Assembly: GCA_028702135.1 (NCBI GenBank)
Contig: JAQVPJ010000013.1
Span: forward strand, 1-55,360
Reading direction: 5' to 3'
DNA: 55,360 nt
DNA from: Eubacteriales bacterium
Lineage (GTDB): Bacteria; Bacillota; Clostridia; Oscillospirales; CAG-382
Part shown: positions 1 through 8,340 of the stretch, one piece after another
Layout: each line of letters begins with the position of its first letter
How positions within the stretch are numbered: the first letter of the stretch is position 1
Position numbers and translations under genes: made by a program
The notes under the pieces: model-generated
Told to the model about the DNA's origin: nothing
Database searches by the model: none
What the model saw: the letters and a program-made list of their open reading frames with translations, nothing else

Positions 1-68
1 ATTCAGGGTTATCCTTCTTCGGGTGTTCTTATTTATAGTTTTGAATGAGATTGACGATATATTCATTA

Positions 69-776
69 TCAGTTATTTTTATTGTTAAGATGCGTATCGA
101 AAAGACCGCGAACTTCAACAATCGGTTCTACAAACAAAACGCCGTTTCCGGGATTGTCAAGCTGGAGACCCACAAATAAATCGTTCACAACCTTTTCTAT
201 TAATTCGCTTGGCATTAGAATCACGACTAATTCTTTTTCCGGTTCGATCTCCATACCGAGCAGCTTTGCGGTGAACTCCGAACCGGTTCCACGACCATGC
301 AGGACTGTGCCGCCCTTGACACCTGATTTGAGCGCGATATCCATTACATCCTCAGCCAAACCACGATTAACGACAACTGTCAGTTTTTTATACATACTCT
401 CTTCCTCCGCACCTTGTACAGTATTCCAATCACTCTGATTATTGTTGATTATCTGATCGGCGACAATAACAGGCGATGTATAGGCGATACCATGACCGGG
501 TTGAATAAGCCGAAATTCATTTGATATAAAATCCAGCATTTCACCGGCTTTTTCTTTTTCGATAATAAAGTTAATTATTTCTTTTTTCTCACTTTTTATT
601 CCAAGCAAATTTAACGTGGTGTTTTTTACAGTACCTCTGCCAATCACTACTATTCCGCCACGAATACCTTTTTCTTTAGCTATACGGGCAAATTTATGAC
701 ATTGTTGCTCGCTTAAAATGAGTGTCATCATTAAAAATAAATGCTCTTTGGTTAAATCTTTTGTTTGATTATCCAT
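69..776 (-). CDS. Tandem PII-like nitrogen-regulator-type protein
   Basis: 235 aa with two PII-like halves. Residues about 14-110 carry GIRGGIVVIGRGT, and residues about 131-229 carry GVKGGTVLHGRGT; each half ends with a G-x-G-(I/V) turn and a hydrophobic strand. PII domains are trimeric ferredoxin-fold sensors of nucleotides and small metabolites that dock on transporters or enzymes. An upstream in-frame ATG at 788 lies inside the ribosome site (GGAGGT), so I start at 776. The gene follows the DUF1538 membrane protein with 13 nt between them, so it is almost certainly co-transcribed and probably regulates it. The ligand is unknown. The family call is firm; the role is inferred from context. 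Confidence 0.85.
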   Translation of the reverse strand: MDNQTKDLTKEHLFLMMTLILSEQQCHKFARIAKEKGIRGGIVVIGRGTVKNTTLNLLGIKSEKKEIINFIIEKEKAGEMLDFISNEFRLIQPGHGIAYTSPVIVADQIINNNQSDWNTVQGAEEESMYKKLTVVVNRGLAEDVMDIALKSGVKGGTVLHGRGTGSEFTAKLLGMEIEPEKELVVILMPSELIEKVVNDLFVGLQLDNPGNGVLFVEPIVEVRGLFDTHLNNKNN

Positions 777-789
777 GATTACCTCCATT

Positions 790-2289
790 TTATCGCTTCT
801 TAAAAGTGGTGGAATCTGAAGTCCTGCGTGTTTTTATCTGATAAAGCGCGCCGAGCAATTCTATAGCAATAATCGGCATCATTGCAACGATCGCTATCAT
901 ACCAAAGCCGTCCGCAACCACATCGGCTGTCGGAACTTGTGCTGCGATTCCCTGAACAAAGGCGAGAGAAAAAGTTGCAGTCATAGGCCCGGAAGCAACA
1001 CCGCCTGCGTCAAAAGCTATACCGACGAACAAATCGGGTACAAAATAAGCCAATATCACGGCAAGACCAAACCCGGGAAGCAAATACATCCATAATTGAA
1101 TACTTGGTATGAGAATCCGCAAAGCAGACATAAATATTGACAGACCAACCGCTACAGACAGGAAAATGAGAACCAATCTGCGTTTTACCGAACCTCCGGT
1201 GATTTCCTCCACCTGGTTTGTTAATACATGAACAGCCGGTTCCGCAAGGACTGTTGTAAGTCCGAGCAGTAAAGCTACAAGGAGAACCGGTATATCAAAA
1301 TCCAACGAGGCAAGCTGTATTCCCAACTGAGAGCCGACATCCATAAAACCGCCGTTAACGCCCAATAAAAACACCACAAGCCCTGCATAGGTTAAAATCA
1401 AACCACGAATAATATCGATTACTTTGTTCTTTTTGTGTTTGAAGAAAAACACCTGAAAAATGATATATGCTATTATTATAGGTAACAGAGTCAAAAATGA
1501 CTCCCATGCGATATTTACGAGTTTAGAGCCATATGCTTCCAGAAGGGTATCGACAGATATGTCCGCTTCAGGTAAAGAGCCGGTCAGCTTGTCGTCCTTG
1601 ATAAACAACCCGGTAATCAAAACACCGAAAATCGCTCCTGTCGAAGAAATACCGACCAATCCGAAGCTGTCGGCTTCACTCGTTTTGCTGTCTTTTTTTA
1701 AAGCTGAAAAACCCGCAGCCAGAGCCAGCATAAATGGGACAGTAATCGCACCGGTAGTAGCTCCGGAAGCATCAAATGCTATTGCAAGAAAATCAGATGA
1801 CGAAAAGAATGATAAAATAAAAATCAAGCCATACGCGCCCATAAAAACATATTTCAGACGAATGTTTCTGAGGATACGCAGCAGTCCTAAAGTCATCATC
1901 ACTCCGATACCGACAGAAACAGCAATCACCATCAATGTATTGTTAAACTGACCGGAAGTTACACTGTCTACCTGATTGGCAAGAATGTGAAGATCCGGCT
2001 CGGCATAAGAAATAAAAAAGCCTAAAACCAGACTGATTGTTATTATCACAGCATAGCTGTTCATTTGAGTAATCGCAGTTCCTACGCCATGTCCGATTGG
2101 TTCAAGCCCCTGATCTATCCCAAACAAAAACACTGTCAGGCCGATGATTACAAGAACCGAGCCGATTAGAAAAGCATATAGCATGTTCGACTCGAGCGGA
2201 CTGACGGTAAAATGCAGTATCAAAACTATAAATGTAATCGGCAAAACCGATGTCAATACTTCTTTAAACTTCTCGGTTAACTCGCCCAA
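790..2289 (-). CDS. DUF1538 family multi-pass membrane protein (putative transporter)
   Basis: 499 aa, about a dozen hydrophobic segments, and clearly duplicated. AEPDLHILANQV (residues 96-107) matches AEPAVHVLTNQV (349-360), and IAFDASGATTG (170-180) matches IAFDAGGVASG (424-434). The two halves are likely inverted or parallel transport repeats. The conserved Glu, Asp and Asn residues within membrane spans suggest ion or solute transport; the substrate is unknown. It starts at TTG 2289 with AGAGGTGAT upstream; the nearby ATG is out of frame. It is the first gene of an operon with the tandem PII protein, which points to a PII-gated channel or transporter. That gating is inference. Confidence 0.85.
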   Translation of the reverse strand: MGELTEKFKEVLTSVLPITFIVLILHFTVSPLESNMLYAFLIGSVLVIIGLTVFLFGIDQGLEPIGHGVGTAITQMNSYAVIITISLVLGFFISYAEPDLHILANQVDSVTSGQFNNTLMVIAVSVGIGVMMTLGLLRILRNIRLKYVFMGAYGLIFILSFFSSSDFLAIAFDASGATTGAITVPFMLALAAGFSALKKDSKTSEADSFGLVGISSTGAIFGVLITGLFIKDDKLTGSLPEADISVDTLLEAYGSKLVNIAWESFLTLLPIIIAYIIFQVFFFKHKKNKVIDIIRGLILTYAGLVVFLLGVNGGFMDVGSQLGIQLASLDFDIPVLLVALLLGLTTVLAEPAVHVLTNQVEEITGGSVKRRLVLIFLSVAVGLSIFMSALRILIPSIQLWMYLLPGFGLAVILAYFVPDLFVGIAFDAGGVASGPMTATFSLAFVQGIAAQVPTADVVADGFGMIAIVAMMPIIAIELLGALYQIKTRRTSDSTTFKKR

Positions 2290-2561
2290 ATCATCACCTC
2301 TTTTATGGGAAAAATCTTTACTGATATATTTTACGGCGAAAAAACCGATAAATTACAATGCCGGTATTATTATATCATAAAACATTGTGAAAGTCTACAA
2401 GGATTTGTCACTTATCATGCATTAAGAACCGGCGGTAAATAAAATAACTTTTTTATATTAAAAAGTAAAAAAAGCACTTTTTTCGTATGAAAAGAATAAT
2501 ATTTTAATATAATATATAAGTGATTATACGGTTGAAATTTAATTAAAAAGGGGGTATCAGA

Positions 2562-2816
2562 ATGAGCGGCATAACACCATACAACATCATGTACTTTTAT
2601 AATTCGATTCGTTCGAGGATAAAAAAAGACGGTATGGATACTAAATACGTTCAAATGACAGATACTCAAAAAAAATATGATTTGGATAACAAAGGAACAA
2701 CGAAAAACAGTATGTATCGTTTTAATAACGCCGAGCGTTGCGTATGCTGCGGAGTGATTGTACCGGAGGGCAGGGAGATATGCCCTGTCTGTGAAAATAA
2801 CAGTAGTTACAGTTAA
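2562..2816 (+). CDS. Small zinc-ribbon protein
   Basis: 84 aa with a strong ribosome site (AAGGGGG) 7 nt before the ATG. The N-terminal 60 residues are polar and basic with no recognised fold. The C-terminus has CVCCG, a 9-residue gap, then CPVC: a four-cysteine zinc knuckle common in small Firmicutes proteins of unknown function. It stands alone between the divergent DUF1538 operon and a terminator at 2887. The zinc site is clear from the cysteine spacing. The function is not known. Confidence 0.7.
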   Translation: MSGITPYNIMYFYNSIRSRIKKDGMDTKYVQMTDTQKKYDLDNKGTTKNSMYRFNNAERCVCCGVIVPEGREICPVCENNSSYS

Positions 2817-2886
2817 GAAAAAAGCACAAATAACGATGTGCAGCTGTTATTTTTGGATAATGATATTAAAAAAGTATAAAGCGTAT

Positions 2887-2916
2887 AACGCGTATCGGAA
2901 TCGGTACGCGTTTTTA
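2887..2916 (+). terminator. Rho-independent terminator
   Basis: Perfect 8-bp arms AACGCGTA (2887-2894) and TACGCGTT (2905-2912) with a 10-nt loop, running into a T tract. It ends transcription from the zinc-ribbon gene before the helicase gene. Confidence 0.75.
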
Positions 2917-2965
2917 TCGGAACATATTTATTTGAACTATTTTCTTGTATGAGTAAATAATAATG

Positions 2966-2994
2966 TTGCAAATATTATCGGAATATAGTAAGAT
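2966..2994 (+). promoter_or_regulatory. Predicted sigma-A promoter of the DEAD-box helicase gene
   Basis: TTGCAA (2966-2971), 17-nt spacer, TAAGAT (2989-2994). It is the only good match between the terminator at 2887 and the helicase start. Confidence 0.5.
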
Positions 2995-3048
2995 TAGTTG
3001 TTATATGCCAATAAACACAAGACAATTATAATACTAAGGGAAGAAAAA

Positions 3049-4542
3049 ATGACAAAATTCGAAGAACTTGGAATAACTCAGCCTATATTAAAGGCACTTG
3101 ATGAAATGGGGTTTAAAACACCGACTGAAGTGCAGTCCAGAGCGATTCCCCATATTTTGAATAAAGAAGATATGATTGTAATGTCAAAGACCGGCAGCGG
3201 TAAAACCGCCGTTTTCGGAGTGCCGCTGCTTCAGCTTTCCAATCCCGAAGCGTCTTACCCACAATGTCTTATTTTAACGCCAACCCGTGAGCTTGCGGTA
3301 CAGATAGATAATGATATTAAGAAGATGTCAAAGTACCTTCCGCACAAAACTACAGCGGTATATGGAAAGCACAGCATGAAAGCCGAGGTAGAAGCTATCA
3401 GCAGGGGAGTCACTATTGTTACGGGAACACCCGGCAGGGTTTTTGACCATATATCCCAGAAAAGTCTAAATATAAGAAACGTCCGTTTTCTCGTGCTTGA
3501 CGAAGCAGACCGTATGCTTGATATGGGTTTTATCGATCAGGTTCGGAAGATTGTAAAATCACTACCGGTCGACAGGGTAACTCTGCTCTTTTCGGCTACA
3601 ATACCGATGGAAATTCGTAGAATATGCAACTCGCAGATGAAAAACCCCGTTACTATTGAAATAGAATCGCCGACTATGACGGTCGATACGATTAAGCAGT
3701 GTTATTTTCGCGTTGAGAGAAACGAAAAGCGAACTCAGCTTTTCCGCCTACTATTAAGTTATACACCAGAGAGCTGCCTTATCTTCTGCAACACCCGTAT
3801 CGCCGTTGATTATGTTCATAACTATTTGACAAAAAAGGGCTGCGCCTGTTTGCCGTTACACGGGGATGTGCCGCAGGGTAAGAGGTTGCAGACGTTACAG
3901 CAGTTTAAGTCCGGTAGATTCCCGATACTTGTTGCCACCGATGTTGCCGCAAGAGGGCTCGATATAAATAACCTCGCAATGGTAATCAATTTCGATGTGC
4001 CGGAGGATAAGGATAATTATGTTCACAGGATAGGCAGGACCGGCAGGGCGGGGAAGGATGGCTTTGCGATATCTCTTGTCACATCAAACGATATAATGAG
4101 CCTTTATGAAATAGAAGAACATATCGGAGTAATCATAGAAAACATGGATTTGCCGACCGATTCCGAGCTAAACGCCGGCAAGGAAGCATCAGATAAATGG
4201 ATACTCTCGCAGTCAGGTATCATAAAGCCCGCCGCACCGAAGCGTGAGAATAAAAACAAGGAAAGAGGTCAGAGCGCAAACAAGCGCAGTTCAGACAATC
4301 GGAATTACCGTAACAGGCATAATACTCAAAACTACCCGAGAAACAGAACAAATGCAACAGCACGCAATAGAGAATACGGTGCAGGTATCCCAAAGCCCAC
4401 TTTTACTCCGCAACCGCAAAAAAGCCCACCGCCCAAACCTGCAGCTCAAGCACCTGCTGAAGCAACCATTATAAAAGAGCAGACATCAGCAGAGAGCAAG
4501 TCTTTTATAAAAAAGCTTATCAGCAAGCTGCTTAAAAAATAA
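3049..4542 (+). CDS. DEAD-box ATP-dependent RNA helicase
   Basis: 497 aa. Motifs in order: Q-motif region (GITQPILKALDEMGF), Walker A KTGSGKT (residues 47-53), PTRELAVQ, TPGR, DEAD (151-154), SAT, and HRIGRTGRAG (from about 326). From about residue 380 the tail is basic and rich in Asn, Arg, Gln and Pro, typical of CshA/DeaD-like enzymes that use such tails for RNA binding. It unwinds RNA in ribosome assembly, mRNA decay or cold adaptation; which one cannot be read from sequence. Start 3049 is preceded by AAGGGAAG; the longer in-frame TTG start at 2998 has no ribosome site. Confidence 0.95.
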   Translation: MTKFEELGITQPILKALDEMGFKTPTEVQSRAIPHILNKEDMIVMSKTGSGKTAVFGVPLLQLSNPEASYPQCLILTPTRELAVQIDNDIKKMSKYLPHKTTAVYGKHSMKAEVEAISRGVTIVTGTPGRVFDHISQKSLNIRNVRFLVLDEADRMLDMGFIDQVRKIVKSLPVDRVTLLFSATIPMEIRRICNSQMKNPVTIEIESPTMTVDTIKQCYFRVERNEKRTQLFRLLLSYTPESCLIFCNTRIAVDYVHNYLTKKGCACLPLHGDVPQGKRLQTLQQFKSGRFPILVATDVAARGLDINNLAMVINFDVPEDKDNYVHRIGRTGRAGKDGFAISLVTSNDIMSLYEIEEHIGVIIENMDLPTDSELNAGKEASDKWILSQSGIIKPAAPKRENKNKERGQSANKRSSDNRNYRNRHNTQNYPRNRTNATARNREYGAGIPKPTFTPQPQKSPPPKPAAQAPAEATIIKEQTSAESKSFIKKLISKLLKK

Positions 4543-4671
4543 AAAATATTGTAGCTCTTTTTGTCAGTATGTTTTTCTTGTTTTGTCTTGTACTTTTATA
4601 AAAATATCGCATTTTGCTATAAAAGCGTTTGTTTTTGGAAAACTAAAGATGTAAAAACGGAGGAATATGCT

Positions 4672-5292
4672 ATGGATTTGATGAAAATTTTCGATGATAT
4701 AAACACGCATTTATTGAACGATGAAAAGCCTTCCGATTTTCTGAACGAAATTTCCGACAACCCGCTGTTCCTGCAATCTCCATTTTCCATGCTTGCAAAG
4801 CTAAAAAAAACCGAGCAGTCTTCAGTACACCATCCCGAGGGAAATGTATGGAACCATACAATGCTTGTTATTGATGAGGCAGCAAAGCAGAAAACAAAGA
4901 GCAAAAATGCAGCTGTTTTTATGTGGGCTGCACTCCTCCACGACATAGGAAAGCCCCTGACGACAAGGGTGAGGAAAGGTAAAATAATATCATATGACCA
5001 CGACAAAATCGGAGCAAGGCTGTCAAAGGATTTTCTACTGTCCTTTATCGATCATACTGCTGTCAACGATACCCTGATAGACGAGGTATCTAATCTTACA
5101 CGCTACCATATGCAGTTTCTTTTTGTAATAAATGATTTACCGTTTGCCGATATTTTGGGAATGAAACGGAATACTGACATTGAAGAAGTCGCTTTGCTTG
5201 GTTTATGCGACAGACTTGGAAGAACTAATGTCGACAGAATAAAAGAGGAAGTAAATATCGGACTTTTTCTAAAAAAATGCAGAGAGAAATGA
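4672..5292 (+). CDS. HD-domain metal-dependent phosphohydrolase
   Basis: 206 aa. The HD signature is spread as VWNHT (first His), LLHDIGKP (His-Asp pair) and YDHDKIGA, typical of the HD domain found alone or at the C-terminus of tRNA nucleotidyltransferases. It probably hydrolyses a nucleotide or cyclic-phosphate substrate with a bound metal; the substrate is unknown. Start 4672 has ACGGAGG 8 nt upstream; an in-frame ORF reaching back to 4561 lacks a ribosome site. Its stop faces that of the FAD dehydrogenase gene only 15 nt away, with no terminator between. Confidence 0.8.
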   Translation: MDLMKIFDDINTHLLNDEKPSDFLNEISDNPLFLQSPFSMLAKLKKTEQSSVHHPEGNVWNHTMLVIDEAAKQKTKSKNAAVFMWAALLHDIGKPLTTRVRKGKIISYDHDKIGARLSKDFLLSFIDHTAVNDTLIDEVSNLTRYHMQFLFVINDLPFADILGMKRNTDIEEVALLGLCDRLGRTNVDRIKEEVNIGLFLKKCREK

Positions 5293-5307
5293 TTATAATA
5301 CTTGTAC

Positions 5308-6900
5308 TCAGCTCTGCTTTTTAAGTATATTTTCCGCACACTTAACACCGTCTACGGCAGCGGAAATAATTCCTCCCGCATAACCTGCCCCTTCGCCACA
5401 AGGATACAAACCGCATATACCCTCTGCCTCAAGGTTATCTTTTCGGCATATGCGTACAGGGGAGGAACTGCGGGTTTCCGCTGCGGTTAGAATTGCGTCG
5501 GGAAAGGCAAACCCCGGCATCCAGTTTTCCATGTCGAGTATTCCCTGTCTGAGCGATTCGGTAATAAAAAGGGGAAGGCAGTCCTCTATTTCGGCAAAGC
5601 TCGTTTTCGGCATATATGTCGGAGTAACCTCACCGAAACAGCGTGTCGGCCTTTTTTTTATAAAATCCTCTAACCTTTGGACAGGCGCACTGTATCCTCC
5701 GCCTCCTGCGTTAAAGACGGCGGTTTCAATTGCACGCTGGAAAGCAATACCCGCAAGCGGTTCTTCCGACCCGATATCTGCAGCGGTCACAGTCACTAAT
5801 AATGCAGAGTTGGAGTTTCTACCGTTGCGTGAATAACCGCTCATTCCATTGGTACATAAACGCTTTTCCTCAGACGTTGCGGCAATCACGGTTCCTCCCG
5901 GACACATACAGAAAGTATAAACATTCCTGCCGTTTTTAAGGTGGGTTACAAGCTTGTAATCGGAAGCGTCCAGTGAAGGATGCGATGAGAATACACCGTA
6001 TTTCAACCTGTCAATATACTCTCTCGTATGCTCTATACGTACGCCTGCCGAAAAGGGCTTTTGTGTCATCATAACGCCGCTATAGAATAATTCTTCAAAG
6101 GTATCGCGTGCGCTGTGACCTATCGCAAGAACAATGTTTTCCGATAACACCTCGTAATTAACATCGTCCTTTGTATAACGAATACCGGCGGTTTTTCCGC
6201 TTTTTATAAGAATTTTAGTAACTTTAGCGCCGAAATTGACCTCGCCTCCGAGTTCGATAATTTCTTTTCTGATATTTTTGACGCATTCGCTTAATCTGTC
6301 GGTGCCGATATGAGGTTTTGCGAGGTATTTTATTTCTTCCGGAGCACCCGCTTTTATGAGCTCATAAAGAATCATATTTTTTCGTGCGTCGATAAGACCG
6401 GTTTTCAGCTTTCCGTCAGAAAATGTTCCGGCTCCGCCCTCGCCGAACTGCACATTTGTTTCAGTATCAAGGATTCCCGTTTCAAAAAAATTCCGCACTA
6501 TCTCTTTTCTTCTGTCGGCATCCAAGCCACGCTCTAATACAATCGGCATAGCACCCGCCCTTGCTAAAACAAGCGCGGCGAACATACCCGCAGGTCCGAA
6601 ACCGATTATTACTGGGCGATTTGGCAGCTTTTTCTGCGGAATTTGATACTCAAACGGCAAATATACAGATACATTTCTGCGCTTGAACAGTTCTGCCAGT
6701 CTTTCTTCGTTTTCGTCCACTTCAACCAGCAGTGACATGTTGAAATATATATTTTCTTTGTCGGTACTGCAGACCGCCTTTGATGCGATTTTTACATAAA
6801 GGATTTTTTCCCGACTCACTTTCAGCCTTTCGGCGGCGAGAACTCTGAGCGTATTTTCATCGTATTCAAGCGGTGATTTCAAATCGGTTATTATCAGCAT
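5308..6900 (-). CDS. FAD-dependent dehydrogenase (COG2509-type NAD(P)/FAD protein)
   Basis: 530 aa. An N-terminal domain of about 95 residues precedes a Rossmann FAD site, VIIGFGPAGMFAALVLARAG (about 98-117). The family hallmark FGEGGAGTFSDGKL follows in the middle, and a C-terminal GAGYAGGIISAAVDG closes the FAD domain. This is the family of large uncharacterised FAD dehydrogenases universal in Clostridia; the substrate is unknown. Start 6900 (MLIITDL) has CGGAG upstream; an in-frame extension to 7005 would pass through the promoter region. An extended -10 (TGTTATAAT) lies on the minus strand near 6945-6937. It is divergent from the LexA-box gene. Confidence 0.85.
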   Translation of the reverse strand: MLIITDLKSPLEYDENTLRVLAAERLKVSREKILYVKIASKAVCSTDKENIYFNMSLLVEVDENEERLAELFKRRNVSVYLPFEYQIPQKKLPNRPVIIGFGPAGMFAALVLARAGAMPIVLERGLDADRRKEIVRNFFETGILDTETNVQFGEGGAGTFSDGKLKTGLIDARKNMILYELIKAGAPEEIKYLAKPHIGTDRLSECVKNIRKEIIELGGEVNFGAKVTKILIKSGKTAGIRYTKDDVNYEVLSENIVLAIGHSARDTFEELFYSGVMMTQKPFSAGVRIEHTREYIDRLKYGVFSSHPSLDASDYKLVTHLKNGRNVYTFCMCPGGTVIAATSEEKRLCTNGMSGYSRNGRNSNSALLVTVTAADIGSEEPLAGIAFQRAIETAVFNAGGGGYSAPVQRLEDFIKKRPTRCFGEVTPTYMPKTSFAEIEDCLPLFITESLRQGILDMENWMPGFAFPDAILTAAETRSSSPVRICRKDNLEAEGICGLYPCGEGAGYAGGIISAAVDGVKCAENILKKQS

Positions 6901-6994
6901 TAAGTTTTTTCTCCGTAGAACGTTATTATCAATTTGATTATAACACCAATGTAAAAAAAAGAAAAGATATGACTGTATTTTCGTAAAATAGGGG

Positions 6995-7023
6995 TTGTAA
7001 AACACAAAAGAAGGTGGTATAAT
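6995..7023 (+). promoter_or_regulatory. Predicted promoter of the radical-SAM repair gene
   Basis: TTGTAA (6995-7000), 17-nt spacer, TATAAT (7018-7023). The expected transcription start, about 7030, falls at the edge of the LexA-like box. Confidence 0.7.
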
Positions 7024-7030
7024 AAGAACA

Positions 7031-7044
7031 CGAACAAATGTTCT
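7031..7044 (+). promoter_or_regulatory. LexA/DinR (SOS) box
   Basis: CGAACAAATGTTCT matches the Gram-positive LexA/DinR consensus CGAAC-N4-GTTCG at 9 of the 10 fixed positions. It sits just downstream of the -10, where a bound LexA dimer would block transcription. Confidence 0.75.
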
Positions 7045-7068
7045 TATAACGCTTTTGGAGGTGTTTTA

Positions 7069-8316
7069 TTGTCCAATATTATCATTCCGAGACAATTATC
7101 CATCGAAGAAAAATATGAGTTAATGCAGGATGATGCTAAATACGAGGTGGGCTCCGACAGCGATGCCCAGAATACGGCTGTTTTATGCGCTTCGGACATT
7201 AAAAGTAAACCTCCCGTGCCAAAGATACCTAAAATGTTCCTGTCGAGCACCTGCGTGTTCAACTGTGCCTACTGCGGATGCAGGTGCAGCCGAAGGGAAG
7301 CACATGAAAATTATTGCAACACACCAGAAGAGCTTGCAAAAATGGCAGTTTATGCAGCGAAAACAAACGGGCGGGGAGTATTCATAACCTCTGCAATATA
7401 TAAAAACGCTGATATCACGCAGGAAATGATTGCCGAGAGCGTAAGAATAATGCGGGAGGAGCTCTATTATACCGGTTTTCTACACGCAAAGGTCATGCCC
7501 GGAGCTGACCCGCGCTTGATAGCAAATACAGGCAGGTATGCTGACCGTCTGAGCGTGAACATTGAGGTTGCACGCAGTTCGGGATACCAGAAAATAGCTA
7601 AGCAGAAGAACAAGGACAATATACTCACACCGATGGGCGAAGTCGCCAAGCAAATTTTTGGTGCAAAGCAGGAAAAGACAAGATTTGCTACCTCTCAAAC
7701 AACCCAGCTTATGGCGGGCAGTACCGGCGAGGATGATAGAACGATTATGATTTTAACAAGGGCTCTTTATAAAAAATATCGCTTAAAACGAGTATATTAT
7801 ACCGCTTTTAGCTACAGGCATGAGGCAATAGGATATGAGCAGGAGAATCTTAGATTTATTCAAACACCCTACTGGAGAATGGCGCGGCTTTATCAAGCGG
7901 ATAGGTTAATGCAGCTATATGGCTTTACTCCTGATGATATAACTCCCGAGGAAGAACCCTTTTTACAGCAGGATATCGATCCTAAAGCAGCTTGGGCGCT
8001 ACGGCATTTGGATATGTATCCCGTCGAGGTCAACAGAGCTGATTATGACACACTTCTACGCGTGCCGGGCTTTGGTCTTACCTATGCGAGAAGAATAATA
8101 GAAGCACGTAAATACTGCCGTCTGACGCATAATTTGTTATCGAGAATGAAAATATCCTTAAAAAAAGCGCAGTATTTCATCACCTGCAGCGGTAAGTATA
8201 TCGGCGGGAGTGTGCTTGACTCCGATCTTTTACGCAGTTGTGTCGCTACAGGATTGAATCAGATATCAATAACCGACGCTTTGAGCGCTGATACAACATC
8301 GGGATGTGGTTTGTAA
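7069..8316 (+). CDS. Putative DNA modification/repair radical SAM protein (UDG-linked rSAM family)
   Basis: 415 aa. The radical SAM [4Fe-4S] motif is C62-x3-C66-x2-C69 (TCVFNCAYCGC). The C-terminus has a helix-hairpin-helix-like segment, LLRVPGFGLTYARRII (about 328-343), typical of DNA-binding repair proteins. It matches my memory of the TIGR03916/COG4277 family, which usually sits beside a uracil-DNA-glycosylase-like partner (TIGR03915). No such partner is visible here; the next gene is a methyltransferase. Starts at TTG 7069 with GGAGGTG 5 nt upstream. The promoter carries a LexA box, which supports a DNA-damage role. The reaction is unknown. Confidence 0.88.
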   Translation: MSNIIIPRQLSIEEKYELMQDDAKYEVGSDSDAQNTAVLCASDIKSKPPVPKIPKMFLSSTCVFNCAYCGCRCSRREAHENYCNTPEELAKMAVYAAKTNGRGVFITSAIYKNADITQEMIAESVRIMREELYYTGFLHAKVMPGADPRLIANTGRYADRLSVNIEVARSSGYQKIAKQKNKDNILTPMGEVAKQIFGAKQEKTRFATSQTTQLMAGSTGEDDRTIMILTRALYKKYRLKRVYYTAFSYRHEAIGYEQENLRFIQTPYWRMARLYQADRLMQLYGFTPDDITPEEEPFLQQDIDPKAAWALRHLDMYPVEVNRADYDTLLRVPGFGLTYARRIIEARKYCRLTHNLLSRMKISLKKAQYFITCSGKYIGGSVLDSDLLRSCVATGLNQISITDALSADTTSGCGL

Positions 8317-8340
8317 TTAACAATACGGAAGGTGAATTTT

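Noticed and set aside
1-68. Coding sequence at the left edge
   Set aside because: 68 nt without an open frame or terminator that I can assign; nothing supported.
1460-1951. 163-aa ORF on the plus strand
   Set aside because: It lies wholly antisense to the DUF1538 gene, has no ribosome site and its translation is low-complexity with no motif.
5450-5836. 128-aa ORF on the plus strand
   Set aside because: Antisense to the FAD dehydrogenase gene, which has clear family motifs; the antisense product has none.
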